Of a DNA stretch of 64,000 nucleotides, positions 17,355 to 26,078 are shown piece after piece (the stretch's first letter is position 1; every line of letters starts with the position of its first letter). Origin of the DNA: Bacillota bacterium (lineage in GTDB: Bacteria; Bacillota; Dethiobacteria; Dethiobacterales; Dethiobacteraceae); the NCBI GenBank assembly GCA_018725565.1, contig QLUR01000001.1:62001-126000 (forward strand). The letters are read 5' to 3'. Made by a program: the position numbers and the translations under genes. The notes below the pieces were generated by a model. The model was not told where the DNA came from and did no database searches. It saw nothing but the letters and a program-made list of their open reading frames with translations.

Positions 17355-19469
17355 TTGAACGGCAAGAATAACGAAGTCCAAGTCCCGGCAAAGGGAAATG
17401 CGCCCGCTTTTCCCGAGTACCCCCCCTGTCAGGCCGGCTGTCCGATCAACACGGATGTGCAGGAGTATGTGCGACAGATCGCCACCGGTGACTACGGCAA
17501 GGCGCTGGAGGTAATCCTCGAGGTCAATCCGTTGTCGGCTGTATGCGGCATGATTTGTGCGCACCCCTGTGAGAACGAGTGCCGGCGCAAAGATGTGGAT
17601 GAAGCGGTTTCCATCCGGGCGCTGAAGCGTTTTGCCGTGGAAAACGGTGACTGGCCGGAAGCCGGGAAACTGGAGGTTAGCAGGTCAGAAAAAGTAGCCG
17701 TAGTGGGTGGAGGTCCGGCCGGCCTGATGGCGGCCAGGGAACTGGCCAGGCTTGGCTTCCCGGTTACCATTCTGGAGCGGACAGCCGAGTGCGGTGGAGC
17801 GGTCGCCAACTTTATCCCGCTTTATCGCCTGCCTATGGAGTGGCTGCGCAAGGATGTCTCTCTGGTTGCCGGCAGCGGTGTGGAGATCAGGACCGGAGCA
17901 GAACTGGGCAGGGACTTTACGGTTGACGAGCTGGCTGCGGAGTACAAAGCGATCGTTCTCGCCCTGGGCCTGCCCATCAGCCGCGGATTGCCTATTCCCG
18001 GCGCTGAAGCCGAAGACGTGATGCTGGCGCTGCCCTTCCTGAACAATGCCAAGTTCCACGGCTATAAGTTCGCGCCGGGACGCCGTGTGATTGTAATCGG
18101 CGGCGGCAACGTGGCCATGGACGTAGCCCGGACCGCCTTGCGCTGCGGGGCTCTGGACGTTCAGCTGGCCTGCCTGGAGTGTCGCGAGGAAATGCCGGCT
18201 TTTGAATGGGAGATTGAAGAAGCGATCGACGAGGGAGTCAGGATGTACCCGGCCTGGGGACCAAAAAGTATTCAGCTGGACCGCTCCGGCAGGATCACCG
18301 GCCTGGAATTGCAGGAATGCCTTTGTGTATTTGACGAGCAAAAGCGCTTTAGTCCAAAATTCAGTGACTCGGTGCGGTTTATTGATGGCAACACCGTGAT
18401 TCTTGCCATCGGACAGGCTAACGATGATTTGTCTTATCTTGCCGAATCAGGACTGCAATTAAACGCGCGAGGGCAGCTGCTTCATAACCAGCGCACCATG
18501 CAGACCACCCGGGCAGGCGTTTTTGCCTGCGGTGAACTTGTTGCCGGTCCCGGCTCTGCCGTCAAGGCCATGTCCGACGGCCGGAAAGTGGCGCTGGCTG
18601 TTAAAGCCTACCTTGATAACGTTCCCTTTGATGCCGGACTTGCTGAGCAATTTACCACTTTTGATGCTTTGTCGCCGTCAACGATCGAAAAAGTAAAACG
18701 CATTGCCCGCCTGCCGGTGCCTTTGCTGGACCATGAAGTAAGGAAAACCCATTTCGGCCATGCGGAAACCGGCTACGATGAGCGTATGGCCCTCTGCGAG
18801 AGCCGTCGTTGCCTGGACTGTGCAGCTGGCGCACAAGTGCAGGACGAGATTTGCGCCGTCTGCCTGACCTGCCTGCGCACATGCCCCTATGACGTTCCCC
18901 ACATCGACGCGGACGGTGTCTTTACCATCCGCAACGAAGAGTGCCAGGCCTGCGGCCTGTGTGTAGGCATCTGCCCGGCACGTGCTATCCGTTTCCGCAA
19001 CCAATATGTCGAGTTGGCGCTCAGTCGGCTGGGAGCAGCCGTGGAGCAGGCAAAAGGCAACGGTCCCGCCGCTGTGGTTTTCTGCTGCAGCTATGGGGCA
19101 TTTGCGGAGCGCGACTTTTTGAAATACGTCAATAACGGCAAACCGCAGAACCTGGCAGTAGTCCGTGTCCCCTGCGTGGCGAAGGTGGAAGTGCAGAATA
19201 TCCTGGAAGCGTTTGATTTGGGTGCCGACGGCGTTTTATTGGCCGGCTGCCAGCAGGAAGAAGAATGCACTTACATGGAGGTTGCCGGGTGGGCAGGCAA
19301 ACGTGCGGCCCGGGCCAGCGAGATTCTGGCGCAAATCGGAATTGCGGGAGAGCGGGTCCGGTACCGGGAACTGACTGTGGATCAGGTCCGTGATTTTTCC
19401 GGCGTTGCCGCAGAGTTTTTGTCTGAAATTAATGACGTGTCAAACGTTGGCGGGGGGGAAAACAAATGA
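17355..19469 (+). CDS. GltD-like NAD(P)/FAD oxidoreductase fused to ferredoxin and MvhD domains
   Basis: A 704-residue electron-transfer fusion. Order: an N-terminal Fer4_20 domain (CQAGCPINTDV, VCGMICAHPCENECRR), a GltD-type FAD/NAD(P) module (VAVVGGGPAGLMAARELA, VIVIGGGNVAMDVARTAL), a two-cluster ferredoxin (CAVCLTCLRTCPYDVP, CQACGLCVGICPARAI), and a C-terminal MvhD/FrhD domain (VVFCCSYGAFAERD, VLLAGCQQEEECTYM). The start is TTG at 17355, with GGAGG 9 nt upstream. metV overlaps its stop by 4 nt and metF follows, so it most likely delivers NAD(P)H electrons to methylene-tetrahydrofolate reductase, taking the place of the HdrABC-MvhD or RnfC2 partners of other acetogens. The role is inferred; the domains are clear. 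Confidence 0.88.
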   Translation: MNGKNNEVQVPAKGNAPAFPEYPPCQAGCPINTDVQEYVRQIATGDYGKALEVILEVNPLSAVCGMICAHPCENECRRKDVDEAVSIRALKRFAVENGDWPEAGKLEVSRSEKVAVVGGGPAGLMAARELARLGFPVTILERTAECGGAVANFIPLYRLPMEWLRKDVSLVAGSGVEIRTGAELGRDFTVDELAAEYKAIVLALGLPISRGLPIPGAEAEDVMLALPFLNNAKFHGYKFAPGRRVIVIGGGNVAMDVARTALRCGALDVQLACLECREEMPAFEWEIEEAIDEGVRMYPAWGPKSIQLDRSGRITGLELQECLCVFDEQKRFSPKFSDSVRFIDGNTVILAIGQANDDLSYLAESGLQLNARGQLLHNQRTMQTTRAGVFACGELVAGPGSAVKAMSDGRKVALAVKAYLDNVPFDAGLAEQFTTFDALSPSTIEKVKRIARLPVPLLDHEVRKTHFGHAETGYDERMALCESRRCLDCAAGAQVQDEICAVCLTCLRTCPYDVPHIDADGVFTIRNEECQACGLCVGICPARAIRFRNQYVELALSRLGAAVEQAKGNGPAAVVFCCSYGAFAERDFLKYVNNGKPQNLAVVRVPCVAKVEVQNILEAFDLGADGVLLAGCQQEEECTYMEVAGWAGKRAARASEILAQIGIAGERVRYRELTVDQVRDFSGVAAEFLSEINDVSNVGGGENK

Positions 19470-20143
19470 TTGTCGGAGAACGCAAACCGTTCCCAAAGAT
19501 CCTGCAATCTGTCGAAAACTACGAGAAAATACTGGTGCTGGGCTGCGGCGAGTGTGTCACGGTCTGTATGGCCGGTGGGGACAAGGAAGCCAAGGAAACG
19601 GCGCTGGCTTTATCCATTGCCCGTAAACGGGCCGGTAAACCGGTCGCGGTGGAGAGCAAAACCGTGGAACGCCAGTGTGAGTTTGAGTACCTGGAAGCGG
19701 CCCGCCGGCAGGTGGAAGCGGCGGAAGTCGTCATTTCGCTGGCCTGCGGCGTGGGCGTGCAGGCTATGAACATGCACTTCGCTGATAAGCTGACCGTACC
19801 CGGACTGAACACCACCTTTATGGGGATGCCACTGCGGCAGGGGGTCTGGACGGAAAACTGTCTAGGCTGCGGCGACTGTGTGCTGGACCTGACGTTGGGG
19901 ATCTGCCCCATCACCCGTTGTTCGAAGAGTATGTTCAACGGTCCTTGCGGCGGTTCCCAGGAGGGCAAATGCGAAGTGAGCAAGGAAGTGGATTGTGCCT
20001 GGCAGCTGATTTACGACCGCCTGATCAAGATGGATATGCTGGAGCGCATGGAAGTTATCCACCCTCCGAAGGACTGGTCCGCATCGCACCATGGCAGCGT
20101 GAGAACAAGTGTAAGGGAGGATGTCAGAATTGACGGCCAGTAA
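19466..20143 (+). CDS. metV: Methylenetetrahydrofolate reductase accessory subunit
   Basis: MetV is the iron-sulfur partner of MetF in the MetVF methylene-tetrahydrofolate reductases of acetogens and relatives. The 225-residue product has the MTHFR C-terminal-type cysteine motifs: LGCGECVTVCMAGG near residue 27 and NCLGCGDCVLDLTLGICP with RCSKSMFNGPCGGS in the second half. It begins with an ATG that overlaps the preceding MvhD-fusion stop codon by 4 nt, and its end overlaps metF. These overlaps and the shared function point to a three-protein complex that passes electrons from the GltD/MvhD fusion through MetV to the flavin of MetF. Confidence 0.93.
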   Translation: MIVGERKPFPKILQSVENYEKILVLGCGECVTVCMAGGDKEAKETALALSIARKRAGKPVAVESKTVERQCEFEYLEAARRQVEAAEVVISLACGVGVQAMNMHFADKLTVPGLNTTFMGMPLRQGVWTENCLGCGDCVLDLTLGICPITRCSKSMFNGPCGGSQEGKCEVSKEVDCAWQLIYDRLIKMDMLERMEVIHPPKDWSASHHGSVRTSVREDVRIDGQ

Positions 20144-21050
20144 CCTGCAAAAAATGCTTGACCGCGGCAACTTTGCTGTTTCGGGGGAATTGGGGCCGCC
20201 CAAGAGCGCTGATCTCTCCACGCTTAAGCATCACGCGCATGATATGCGTAACCACGTAGACTCCTACAATATTACTGACAACCAAACGGCCATTGTGCGC
20301 ACCTCCAGCATAGGCGTGGCCGCCACGCTAATACAGATGGGCCTGGAGCCCAACGTGCAGATGACCGTGCGGGATCGTAACCGTATCTGCTTGCAGAGCG
20401 ACCTGCTAGGAGCGGTAAGTTTTGGTGTGCGCAATTTTCTTTGCTTGCAGGGGGACCATGCCAAGTTTGGCAATGAACCGGGCAGCAAGAACGTGAACGA
20501 CGTGGATTCCATGCAGTGGCTGCAGGCGGTAAAGAAGATGCGGGACGAGGGCATCTTTATTGGCGGGGATAAACTGGAACATCCGCTGCCCCCTCTTTTT
20601 CTGGGAGCCGTGGTTAACCCCTTTGCCGATCCCTTTGAATATCGACCCTATCGCCTGGCCAAGAAAATTGCCGCAGGCGCCCAGTTCGTCCAGACCCAGT
20701 GTATCTTTGACATCGATCGTTTTGAAAGGTGGATGACTAAAGTCAGGGAACTGGGACTGCACAAGAAAGTGTATATTCTCGGCGGTGTCACCCCGATCAA
20801 GTCTATCGGCGCGGCCCGCTACATGCAGAGCAATGTTGCCGGCATGATCGTGCCGGAGGCACTGATTACCCGTCTTAAAGGCGCCCAGGATAAGAAACGG
20901 GAAGGCATTAACATTGCCGTGGAAACGATCCAGCGCCTGCGTGAAACCGAAGGAGTGGCCGGTGTGCACGTCATGGCCATAGCCTGGGAAGAAGTGGTCC
21001 CTGAGATCGTGGAGCGGGCCGGACTTTATCCCCGCCCCGTACTTTCTTAA
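20130..21050 (+). CDS. metF: 5,10-methylenetetrahydrofolate reductase
   Basis: MetF reduces methylene- to methyl-tetrahydrofolate, the last step of the methyl branch. Motifs include AVSGELGPPKSADL at the N-terminus, YNITDNQTAIVRTSS, NFLCLQGDHAKFGNEPGS, GAVVNPFADPFEYRP, QFVQTQCIFDIDRFERW and VYILGGVTPIKS. The length of about 306 residues is normal. An ATG lies at 20121, but it abuts the AAGGGAGG site with no spacing. The in-frame TTG at 20130, 9 nt after GGAGG, fits far better and gives MTASNLQKMLDRG. It overlaps the end of metV and ends just before a strong terminator. Confidence 0.93.
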   Translation: MTASNLQKMLDRGNFAVSGELGPPKSADLSTLKHHAHDMRNHVDSYNITDNQTAIVRTSSIGVAATLIQMGLEPNVQMTVRDRNRICLQSDLLGAVSFGVRNFLCLQGDHAKFGNEPGSKNVNDVDSMQWLQAVKKMRDEGIFIGGDKLEHPLPPLFLGAVVNPFADPFEYRPYRLAKKIAAGAQFVQTQCIFDIDRFERWMTKVRELGLHKKVYILGGVTPIKSIGAARYMQSNVAGMIVPEALITRLKGAQDKKREGINIAVETIQRLRETEGVAGVHVMAIAWEEVVPEIVERAGLYPRPVLS

Positions 21051-21057
21051 ATCAAAT

Positions 21058-21096
21058 GTCCCCGTACTAAGAGCGCTGAGTACGGGGACTCTTTTT
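21058..21096 (+). terminator. Intrinsic terminator after metF
   Basis: An 11-bp perfect stem (GTCCCCGTACT at 21058-21068 with its complement at 21079-21089), a 10-nt loop and TCTTTTT. It ends the CODH/ACS-methyl branch transcript. Confidence 0.9.
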
Positions 21097-21122
21097 GAGG
21101 ACTTAACTACCCACCTATAGAT

Positions 21123-21273
21123 GTAACTGCTTTTAAACCGCCACCTGCGCCTGAGCTCCTGTGGTCCTCACTCCGACGTACGCCCCCCGGTACGCCTTCG
21201 TTCCGGTCCTCGTCGCGCCTAGCATCCGACGATTTCCAAGCAGTTTGCGTCATATAACGGCTTGAGCAGTTAC
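21123..21273 (-). repeat. MITE-like element, copy 2 (inverted)
   Basis: The reverse complement of the element at 4479-4627, with perfect 9-bp terminal inverted repeats here (GTAACTGCT at 21123, AGCAGTTAC ending at 21273). The internal hairpin GTACGCC/GGTACGC is preserved. It lies 27 nt after the metF terminator, in the 400-bp gap before the TPR gene. The remainder of that gap (21274-21451) shows no gene; it holds an A-rich stretch and the ribosome binding site of the next gene. The two inverted copies bracket cdhC through metF, so they could also act as recombination sites; that is inference. Confidence 0.78.
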
Positions 21274-21451
21274 TTTTGTACAAGCATTCCTTATAAAGCC
21301 GGTCTTCACTGGCTGGTTTTCGCTGTGACTTGAGTTCCGCAGAATTTCAGCAGTCAAAAGAGGAAATGAAGCGCCGGAGAGGGAATATAGCTATAGATAA
21401 AGGGATAAAAATCAGAATTTATGTCATGCTGTACCAGAGGTGGTGGGAAAA

Positions 21452-22603
21452 ATGAAAGATGCGCCAAGAAAGACGGCAGGCTCTCAAAGTCCTGCCGGCA
21501 AGGTGTTGTTCCTGCCGGCACACGCTGTTTATTATTTGCAGAAAGGGATGCTTTATTACCAGAGAAACAAGCTGGATAAGGCGTACCTTCATTTTAAAAG
21601 AGCAGTGGAACTGGAACCTGACAACCCTTATAACCATTACAATCTGGCCTGCCTGTTGAGCAAGCTGGGCCGTCTGCAGGAAGCCAACCGTATTTTTGAA
21701 AAGATTGTTGGCACTATGGATAACTCAGTTCCCGAGTGTTACTTCCTGCTAGCCATTAATTGCGGTTTGCTGGATGAACTGGAAAGGTCACGGGATTACC
21801 TGCGGCGCTACCTAACTGTCGACCCTGACGGCGAGATGGCCGATGAGGCAAGGGAACTGCTGGAGGCGCTGGAAGGCGGAACTTTTGTTGCACCGCCGCC
21901 AACTTATACCCAAAGGGATTTACTGTTGGAAAATACGCTGCGGCATACTATGAAAGAGGAATTGCTGGGCCTTTACATCCACGACAGCAATTTTAAAAAA
22001 ATCCTGAACGATCACTTATATCGCGGGCCGGACAGTTTTAAGGAGGAGATTCTGCACTTTTACGGGCTGCGTGGTGATGAGGCCTCCAAAAAGGCCCTGC
22101 GAGAGTTTGTCAGAAATCCATGGATCAAGGAACGTTTCCGCCATCTGGCGCTGCTGGAACTGAAAACACTGGGCGAGAGCGGGAAAATAGAAATTTTTGC
22201 CGGCGGGACTCTGCAGGATGTCGAGCTGGCTAACTATCCGCTGAAAATGCCTGCCTGGCGGGAAGAATGGCAGCAGGTGGTAAACTGTGCCAGAGAAAAT
22301 ATGCGCCGGAACAACTGCTATGATGAAAGGTTTTTTGAAGATGTGCAGGCTATCTGGCTTGACTTTATCAATACTGTCTACCCCGCCGCACCAAGGATTT
22401 CAAGACCTGAGACGTGGGCGGCGGCTTTGGAGTACAGCCTGGCACGCTTTCACTGTTTAAGCCTGACTCAAAAAGAATTGGCCCAGGAGTACGGTGTTTC
22501 ACAGGCCAGCATCTCGGGCAAGTTCAGGGAGATAAATGAGGCGCTGGGACTTGACCGGAAGGCTTATCAGAATATGCTCAAGTATCTCGGGCACGAATAC
22601 TAG
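21452..22603 (+). CDS. TPR-repeat protein with C-terminal helix-turn-helix
   Basis: A 383-residue cytoplasmic protein. The N-terminal third contains tetratricopeptide repeats (YYQRNKLDKAYLHFKRAVEL, NYNLACLLSKLGRLQEANRI-like units), which usually mediate protein contacts. The C-terminus has a helix-turn-helix (LTQKELAQEYGVSQASISG), suggesting DNA binding. The middle (about 160-330) is not recognised. A GTG at 21440 is in frame, but GAGGTGG at 21437-21443 overlaps it, so the ATG at 21452, 8 nt downstream, is the better start. It follows the terminator and MITE and has no clear operon partner. Regulatory function is inferred from the HTH only. Confidence 0.7.
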   Translation: MKDAPRKTAGSQSPAGKVLFLPAHAVYYLQKGMLYYQRNKLDKAYLHFKRAVELEPDNPYNHYNLACLLSKLGRLQEANRIFEKIVGTMDNSVPECYFLLAINCGLLDELERSRDYLRRYLTVDPDGEMADEARELLEALEGGTFVAPPPTYTQRDLLLENTLRHTMKEELLGLYIHDSNFKKILNDHLYRGPDSFKEEILHFYGLRGDEASKKALREFVRNPWIKERFRHLALLELKTLGESGKIEIFAGGTLQDVELANYPLKMPAWREEWQQVVNCARENMRRNNCYDERFFEDVQAIWLDFINTVYPAAPRISRPETWAAALEYSLARFHCLSLTQKELAQEYGVSQASISGKFREINEALGLDRKAYQNMLKYLGHEY

Positions 22604-22652
22604 TATGGGAAGCAGTTACACAAAACGGATTAGTGCTGAATATAGTAAAAGC

Positions 22653-22680
22653 GACCTCCTACATAACATGGAAGGAGGTC
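22653..22680 (+). promoter_or_regulatory. Hairpin sequestering the ribosome binding site of the ComFB-fusion gene
   Basis: GACCTCCT (22653-22660) pairs perfectly with AGGAGGTC (22673-22680), which is the Shine-Dalgarno sequence of the TTG start at 22687. The 12-nt loop is ACATAACATGGA. Such a hairpin would hide the site, suggesting translational control or attenuation of the competence-like gene. Confidence 0.65.
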
Positions 22681-22686
22681 TTCTGT

Positions 22687-23556
22687 TTGCATCTTCCTTT
22701 GTCGGAGATTCTGGAAATTGTGGCTTTTACACCTGCCTACCAGGACGGAGCCGGTTCGGGCCTGACTGTTTATTACCGGGATGGCACGGTGCGCTGGCTG
22801 TCGCGCGGGCTCAAAGGCTTCATCCAGCAATTGGCCCGTTCCTTCAGTGTCAACTTAGCGGAAATGAAAAAAAATTTCGGGCCGCTGCTGGGGCAGGTAA
22901 ACTTGTTTCCTCTTGCTCTCGGCCCTTTTTTATTGTTTGTTCCGCTTAAAATCCAGAAGCCGCGGCTGCCCGGTGACCCGGCTTACGGCTATTTCAAACT
23001 GCGTTCCCTTCAGCAGGTCAGTGACGAGCCGGCCCCGTGTACCGTGATGCTTGACGGCGGCCATATATTGACGCTGCGCCAGTCGCTGCGCGCGGTCCGC
23101 AGCCGGCTGCGGACCGCGCGCAGACTGGAATTAATGCTGATGGAGCAGTATTGCGCAATAATCGGGAGCAGCGCCGGATTTTTTGTACCGCAGCAGGCTT
23201 TGCCGGCTAAGGCGTGGCAGGAAATTCACCGGTTGCAGGGAATTAAAACTAGTAACGAACTGGAGGAGGACAATGCTTTGGAGCTGCACAATTTAATGGA
23301 AAAAATCGTGGAGCAGCGGCTGGATGAAATTTTGGCCAAGGACAAGAGCGGGCTTTGCCGTTGCGGCCAGTGCCGGCTGGATGTAACAGCCCTGGCCTTA
23401 AACAACCTGCCCTCCCGCTATGTGGTAACGGAACGCGGTGAAGCATATTCCAAGGCCAACATCCTGGAAATCCAACTTTATGTTGACGTGGTGTCGGCGG
23501 TGACCAAAGCGTTGCAGGTAGTGCACCGGAAACCTCGACATTCAGCAGAACAATAG
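22687..23556 (+). CDS. ComK-like N-terminal region fused to ComFB domain
   Basis: A 289-residue protein. The C-terminal ~90 residues are a late-competence ComFB domain: LHNLMEKIVEQRLDEILA, CRCGQCRLDVTALALNNL, and RGEAYSKANILEIQLYVDV, with the CxCxxC cluster that characterises ComFB. The first ~170 residues weakly resemble ComK-type competence factors (VNLFPLALGPFLLFVPLK, followed by VMLDGGHILTLRQS). Start: TTG at 22687, 7 nt after AAGGAGGT. A GTG at 22633 is in frame but lies upstream of that site and of a hairpin covering it. Competence or c-di-GMP-linked surface regulation is possible; a diguanylate cyclase gene follows. The ComFB call is firm, the ComK resemblance tentative. Confidence 0.65.
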   Translation: MHLPLSEILEIVAFTPAYQDGAGSGLTVYYRDGTVRWLSRGLKGFIQQLARSFSVNLAEMKKNFGPLLGQVNLFPLALGPFLLFVPLKIQKPRLPGDPAYGYFKLRSLQQVSDEPAPCTVMLDGGHILTLRQSLRAVRSRLRTARRLELMLMEQYCAIIGSSAGFFVPQQALPAKAWQEIHRLQGIKTSNELEEDNALELHNLMEKIVEQRLDEILAKDKSGLCRCGQCRLDVTALALNNLPSRYVVTERGEAYSKANILEIQLYVDVVSAVTKALQVVHRKPRHSAEQ

Positions 23557-23630
23557 CTGCTGCTCGTCTAAACAAAAAAGGAAATTGCCAGGCTGTCAAG
23601 AATATACCGGGCGATAAACGCTGATGGACG

Positions 23631-25049
23631 GTGAGGAATGTGGAGACATTGCGAGGGTGGCGACAGTTTTCTCCCTTGTTGTTATTCTTTGTCCTCCTGC
23701 TTTTTCCTCCTGTCGTAAATCACTACATCTGTACGCTGATTGCGCCGGGCTTTTGGCAGGATTTTTGCCGAGTTGCCCAGTGGTGGCTGTATTTTATCCC
23801 GACCGTCTACCTGTCGGCCCGTTTCGGCTACAGAGGTGTGGCTGTAGCATTGTTGTTTTACCTGGCTGTCAGCGCGTACCTGTTGTTTAGGGTGCTGCAG
23901 TCACTGGGTGCGGCACTGTACACATACCAGGCCTTGCTGACGCTGGCAGCCGCGGTTTTTGCCGCCGTGACCGTGGGCAAGCTCGCCGAGCAATTTAACC
24001 GGGTCAGGGAATCGTATGATGAGAAGAACGCAAACTTAAAGGCGCTGTTTTATAGCAGCCAATTTCTGGCTTCGTCCCTGCGCCAGGAGGAAATTCTGGA
24101 CAAATGCCTGGTGTTGCTGCGCGCCTCGTTTGGTTTTGAATATGCCGACATCTGGCTGTTTCAGGATGAACGGACACTGCGACTGGCGGCAAGCAATATC
24201 CCTGCCCGGATGGCTCTTCCTGAGAGCACTCCGGCGGACAGCGGCCTTTTAGGCTTGGCTCTGACCGCGAAGGATACGGTTTTTGCCGAAGATCCGGCAA
24301 ACGATGAGCGTATCGTCGACAAATCATGGGTTTTGAAGTTAGGGCACCGCCTGGAGATAGCAGTTCCCCTGCTTCATAAAAGCGAAAAGCTGGGGGTGCT
24401 GATGTTGGCCAGCGTGGAAAAGGTCGCAGTCACACCGGAGTTGCGCGAACGGTTGCTGACCTTTGCCAACCAACTGACGCTGGCGTTAAAAAATGCCGCG
24501 CTTTACCGGGAAATGGAACAGAAGGCGATTTCGGACGAGATGACCGGGCTTTACAATTACCGTTTTTTCCAGGAAGCACTGGACAGGGAGCTGAAGCGGG
24601 CAGCGCGGGAAGGGTCGACAGTGGGGCTGCTGATGATGGACCTGGACTACTTTAAAGATTATAACGACATTTTTGGTCACCAGCAGGGGGACCGGCTGCT
24701 GCGCGAATTCGGCTCGGTATTAAAAGGTGCCGTCCGGGAAACTGACATCCCGGTCAGATATGGCGGGGATGAATTTGCCGTGATTTTGCCGCACACCGAT
24801 GAGGCCGGTACCAAGCAGTTGGCGCTGAGGGTAGCTGCGCAGATGAAGGAACACCTGTTTCCCGGTTATGAAAGGATGCCGGGAGGCAGGATATCGTTGT
24901 CTTTGGGATACTCCGTTTATCCGGTACATGCCTCTGAAAAGCAGAAACTGATTAAGCTGGCAGATGACAGCCTGTACCAGACCAAAGACAGGAGGCGGCG
25001 CGAGAAACCTAAGGCATCCGCTGTTCACAGGCCGCAGGACATTTCATGA
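23631..25049 (+). CDS. Membrane-bound GAF-GGDEF diguanylate cyclase
   Basis: A 472-residue signalling enzyme that makes cyclic di-GMP. The N-terminus has four or five hydrophobic segments (about 14-30, 45-62, 68-90, 95-115), then a coiled coil, a GAF sensor domain (about 140-290, EILDKCLVLLRASFGFEYAD onwards) and a GGDEF domain (about 300-460) with MTGLYNYRFFQEAL and an intact catalytic RYGGDEFAVILP. No EAL domain and no RxxD inhibitory site are evident before the GGDEF. The GTG start has only a weak Shine-Dalgarno; GTG at 23640 is an alternative. The gene follows the ComFB fusion by about 75 nt. Confidence 0.9.
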   Translation: MRNVETLRGWRQFSPLLLFFVLLLFPPVVNHYICTLIAPGFWQDFCRVAQWWLYFIPTVYLSARFGYRGVAVALLFYLAVSAYLLFRVLQSLGAALYTYQALLTLAAAVFAAVTVGKLAEQFNRVRESYDEKNANLKALFYSSQFLASSLRQEEILDKCLVLLRASFGFEYADIWLFQDERTLRLAASNIPARMALPESTPADSGLLGLALTAKDTVFAEDPANDERIVDKSWVLKLGHRLEIAVPLLHKSEKLGVLMLASVEKVAVTPELRERLLTFANQLTLALKNAALYREMEQKAISDEMTGLYNYRFFQEALDRELKRAAREGSTVGLLMMDLDYFKDYNDIFGHQQGDRLLREFGSVLKGAVRETDIPVRYGGDEFAVILPHTDEAGTKQLALRVAAQMKEHLFPGYERMPGGRISLSLGYSVYPVHASEKQKLIKLADDSLYQTKDRRRREKPKASAVHRPQDIS

Positions 25050-25094
25050 AACTCTTTTTCCGAAAAAAGTTAAACTGTAGCCGTTTTATTGTTT

Positions 25095-25907
25095 TTACTC
25101 CAAAATGCCGCGCAGGATATAGCGGATGTCATCGGGGGGCAGTCCTTCGCCAAGGTAAAATTCATTAAGCCAGATTTCAAAGTGAAGATGGTCCTCTCCC
25201 GGAATTCCGGCCGCAGCCTGAGATGTGCCGGAATTGCCAACCGTACCAATCTGCCGGCCGGCATAGACCAAGTCTCCAGCGGAAAGATCGGTTGCGACTT
25301 CATCCAGGTGGGCGTAGCGGGTTATTACCTGGCCCCGGTGTTTCAGCCAGACTTGCCGCCCGCGGAACTTGTCCAAAATTTCCGCAGGCGTGTCAGGCGC
25401 CTGCACGGAGAGCCGGCGGTATGCGGCGTGCTGTTCCGGCGTCAGCTCCGTGAAGTCATGGTCGATGCGGATAACCAGCCCGTCTGCGGCAGCAAGCACT
25501 TCCGTCCCCGCCCTGATCGGCACGCCGGAAAAGCCATGATAGTAATCAATCCCTTGGTGTATGCCGTTTCGGTGGGGCCGAGGCGCACCCGGCAACTGGC
25601 CGTCGGTCATCTGAATGGTCGCGCCGGCGATCGGCGAGTCCAGAAAAGCCAGCAGTTTTACGATTGTTTCCGGCGGCAGGCTATTGATATTGCCCTCAAA
25701 CAACGGCTGGTCTTCAACTGCCGGAGCATTTCCGCCGGCAGGCTCCGGAGCAGGCGGGCTGTCCGCCCTGGCCACCGGCGGCCCAGGGTCTGTGCCCGGC
25801 ATACTGCTTGTCCCAGGCATACCCCCCCAAAAAAGCAGGCCTGAATATAGCAATGCCAAGGCGGCGGCTGCCGCGGCACAGGTTTGTAAGGTGTTTAGCT
25901 TAAACAA
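25095..25907 (-). CDS. M23-family metallopeptidase, membrane-anchored
   Basis: A secreted cell-wall peptidase (LytM/peptidase M23 fold). A TTG start at 25907 follows GGAGGGGGAG at 5-nt spacing and gives an N-terminus with one hydrophobic segment (AAAAAALALLYSGLLFWGG); an ATG 27 nt further upstream precedes the ribosome binding site and is unlikely. A Pro/Ala-rich linker leads to the catalytic domain with HQGIDYY (H-x3-D zinc ligands) and GEDHLHFEIWL (HLH). The zinc-binding set looks complete. It is transcribed divergently from the pyrimidine operon and convergently towards the diguanylate cyclase gene. Confidence 0.88.
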   Translation of the reverse strand: MFKLNTLQTCAAAAAALALLYSGLLFWGGMPGTSSMPGTDPGPPVARADSPPAPEPAGGNAPAVEDQPLFEGNINSLPPETIVKLLAFLDSPIAGATIQMTDGQLPGAPRPHRNGIHQGIDYYHGFSGVPIRAGTEVLAAADGLVIRIDHDFTELTPEQHAAYRRLSVQAPDTPAEILDKFRGRQVWLKHRGQVITRYAHLDEVATDLSAGDLVYAGRQIGTVGNSGTSQAAAGIPGEDHLHFEIWLNEFYLGEGLPPDDIRYILRGILE

Positions 25908-26078
25908 AGTTACTCCCCCTCCGGTTGACACCATTGTAGCATACCGGGCGGCCCCGGAAAAGGGGGCTGGGCATTATTGTGTCGGAGAGTGTCGCTTTTG
26001 GTTGAAGAAACATGGTTTGGCGTGCTCGCGGAATACATGGCCCGGCAGCAGGCGGGTTTAGGGGAGGAGGTTGCGATC

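Noticed and set aside
20121-20129. ATG 20121 as metF start
   Set aside because: It directly abuts the AAGGGAGG, leaving no spacing; the in-frame TTG at 20130 has 9 nt.
25935-26078. PyrR attenuator or riboswitch before pyrB
   Set aside because: I looked for antiterminator/terminator hairpins and a T-run and found none.
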